The notes below the pieces were generated by a model. It was not told the DNA's origin, ran no database searches, and saw only the letters and a list, made by a program, of their open reading frames with translations. A program made the position numbers and the translations under genes. A stretch of DNA of 64,000 nucleotides from Croceibacter atlanticus HTCC2559 (lineage in GTDB: Bacteria; Bacteroidota; Bacteroidia; Flavobacteriales; Flavobacteriaceae): the NCBI RefSeq assembly GCF_000196315.1, contig NC_014230.1, forward strand, positions 1 to 64,000. The letters are read 5' to 3'. Position 1 is the first letter of the stretch, and each line of letters opens with the position of its first letter. Shown here piece by piece: positions 62,527 to 64,000 of the stretch.

Positions 62527-64000
62527 ATGAAACTACCCAAAATATTAGTCATCCTAAGTTTCGGATTACTGTTACATACAGCCTCAGCACAACAAACAGC
62601 TGTATTTACAAATCAATATGTAGCGTATGAACAAGCACTGTCTTTGTACGATAACAATCAATTTGCTGCAGCACAACAACAATTTGAAAAAGTAAAGCTA
62701 ACCACAGAAGATGGTACTGTTGAGGCCAATTGCTCCTATTATATTGCTAATTGTGCAGTAAGACTTAACCAGCAAGGTGCAGATGATCTTATGCAGGATT
62801 TTGTAGATCGATATCCTACAAGTACAAAACGCAACTCAGCGTTTAGTGATGTTGCCAACTATTACTTTGAGAACGGTCAATATTCTCGTGCAAGAAAATG
62901 GTATGACCAAGTAAACCAAAGTAATCTTTCTAACTCAGAAAAAGAAAAATTCAATTTTAATTATGGCTATACATTATTTCAGAACAAACGTTTTGATGAT
63001 GCTAAAAGCTATATGAATAAAGTAAGAGACTCTAAAGAATATGGTGCGCAGGCAAAATATTATTTAGGATTTATGGCTTATGAAGGTGACGATTATCAGG
63101 AAGCAGACGAGCTGTTTGAAGAAGTAAAAGGAAACGATCGTTATGAGAAAAACCTAAGCTACTTTCAAGCTGATATGAATTTCAAGCTTGGTAAGTTTGA
63201 AAAAGCTGTAGCCGAAGGTAAAGCACAACTTGCAAAGTCTAATCCTAAAGAAAAGTCGCAACTTAACAAGATTATTGGTGAGAGCTATTTTAATTTAGGT
63301 AATTATGCTGAAGCTGTTCCTTACCTAAAGGAGTATAGAGGTACAAGAGGAAAATGGAACAATACAGATTACTACCAACTAGGTTACGCCTATTACAAAC
63401 AAGGCGAGTTTGATAATGCGATATCTGAATTTAATAAAATTGTAGATGGTAAAAATGCTGTTGCTCAAAACGCATACTACCACTTAGCAGAATCTTATTT
63501 AAAGCTTGACCAAAAGCAGCAAGCCTTAAATGCATTTAAAAACGCTTCTGAAATGGAGTTTGATAATGCTATTAAAAAAGACGCCCTTCTTAATTATGCA
63601 AAGCTATCCTATGAAATAGGAAACAGTTATGAGAGTACGCCAAAAGTGTTAACACGTTACTTAGAAACGTATCCAGATACTGCAGAAAAAACTGAGCTTC
63701 AAAATTTATTGATCGACTCATATATTACTTCTAAAAACTACGCTGAAGCTATGGAACTTTTAGAAAGCAGTAGAGATTTTGATAATAAAGTGGCATATCA
63801 AAAAGTTGCTTTTTACAGAGGAATTGAGTTGTATAATGAAGACAACTATACCGAAGCAAAAACATATTTCGAAAAATCTTTAAGCGAACCTAGAGACGCT
63901 TCTTTTACAGCAAGAGCTACGTATTGGAACGCAGAAACAGATTATAACTTAAATAATTTTCAAGATGCTCTAATTGGTTATAAAGAGTTTCAAGGTATGA
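62527..64000 (+). CDS. Secreted tetratricopeptide-repeat protein (3' end beyond right edge)
   Basis: The frame opens at ATG 62527 and is still open at 64000 (491 codons). A signal peptide (MKLPKILVILSFGLL, cut after TASA) is followed by many TPR-like helical pairs: ALSLYDNNQFAAAQQQFE, GYTLFQNKRFDDAKSYM, ESYFNLGNYAEAVPYLKEY, GYAYYKQGEFDNAISEF and others, about one per 34 residues. Such proteins scaffold complexes in the periplasm of Bacteroidota. No specific role is recognised. The 266-base gap to ftsE holds the promoters of both genes; no certain -7 box was found. Confidence 0.88.
   Translation, partial: MKLPKILVILSFGLLLHTASAQQTAVFTNQYVAYEQALSLYDNNQFAAAQQQFEKVKLTTEDGTVEANCSYYIANCAVRLNQQGADDLMQDFVDRYPTSTKRNSAFSDVANYYFENGQYSRARKWYDQVNQSNLSNSEKEKFNFNYGYTLFQNKRFDDAKSYMNKVRDSKEYGAQAKYYLGFMAYEGDDYQEADELFEEVKGNDRYEKNLSYFQADMNFKLGKFEKAVAEGKAQLAKSNPKEKSQLNKIIGESYFNLGNYAEAVPYLKEYRGTRGKWNNTDYYQLGYAYYKQGEFDNAISEFNKIVDGKNAVAQNAYYHLAESYLKLDQKQQALNAFKNASEMEFDNAIKKDALLNYAKLSYEIGNSYESTPKVLTRYLETYPDTAEKTELQNLLIDSYITSKNYAEAMELLESSRDFDNKVAYQKVAFYRGIELYNEDNYTEAKTYFEKSLSEPRDASFTARATYWNAETDYNLNNFQDALIGYKEFQGM

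Overview
The window looks like a chromosomal piece of a marine-type Flavobacteriaceae (Bacteroidota). The evidence is AT-rich DNA, gene families typical of the class (PspC-like, DUF2851, DUF3467, FtsE next to glycan genes, lipoprotein lipoboxes), promoters with the Bacteroidota -7 box TAnnTTTG, and start codons that generally lack a Shine-Dalgarno sequence. No rRNA, phage, insertion sequence or CRISPR array was seen.

Region 1 (1-25676, minus strand) is the 5' part of one enormous gene that starts at 25676 and is still open at the left edge (8558 complete codons inside the window). It encodes a secreted, probably cell-surface, repeat protein. In order it has a signal peptide, a roughly 2500-residue acidic stalk of thrombospondin-type-3 calcium-binding repeats carrying five globular beta-rich inserts, and a DUF11-type domain. 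Then come about 20 almost identical 119-residue DUF11-type repeats, a diverged DUF11 region, alternating SdrD-B-like and DUF11 modules, about ten almost identical 101-residue SdrD-B-like repeats, and more of both. The two near-identical arrays are much richer in GC (about 55-57 % in samples) than flanking DNA that encodes the same domain families (about 25 % in a sample). Their units show mosaic sharing of variants. This is the most unusual part of the window.

Region 2 (25.7-43.3 kb) is the translation and transcription core. prfC (release factor RF3) is on the plus strand. Facing it on the minus strand, in order of transcription, are rpsU, xerC, an hpf-like gene, four tRNAs (Thr-UGU, Tyr, Gly, Thr-GGU), tuf, tRNA-Trp, secE, nusG, rplK, rplA, rplJ, rplL, rpoB, rpoC and a DUF3467 gene. 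The tRNA-tuf order is the same as the thrU-tyrU-glyT-thrT-tufB operon of E. coli. rpsU has a perfect nine-base Shine-Dalgarno sequence, an exception that fits known bS21 autoregulation in Flavobacteriia. Several hairpins divide the superoperon.

Region 3 (43.3-55.9 kb, minus strand) holds metabolic and envelope genes: an archaeal-type GH13 alpha-amylase lipoprotein, a three-gene set (sodium:alanine-type symporter, helix-hairpin-helix protein, LCAD-like acyl-CoA dehydrogenase), a PspC-like gene overlapping a potassium-channel/RCK gene, a subtilisin-type lipoprotein protease, DUF2851, an SGNH hydrolase with a DUF202 membrane protein, a PLP-dependent cysteine synthase/CBS-like enzyme, and a LolC/E-type permease.

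Region 4 (55.9-64 kb) mixes strands and concerns the envelope and glycans: NamZ-type exo-muramidase, three GT2-like glycosyltransferases, an FdtA-like sugar isomerase, a multi-pass GT-C-like membrane protein, FtsE, and a TPR protein cut by the right edge. Non-ATG starts (TTG or GTG) are concentrated here.
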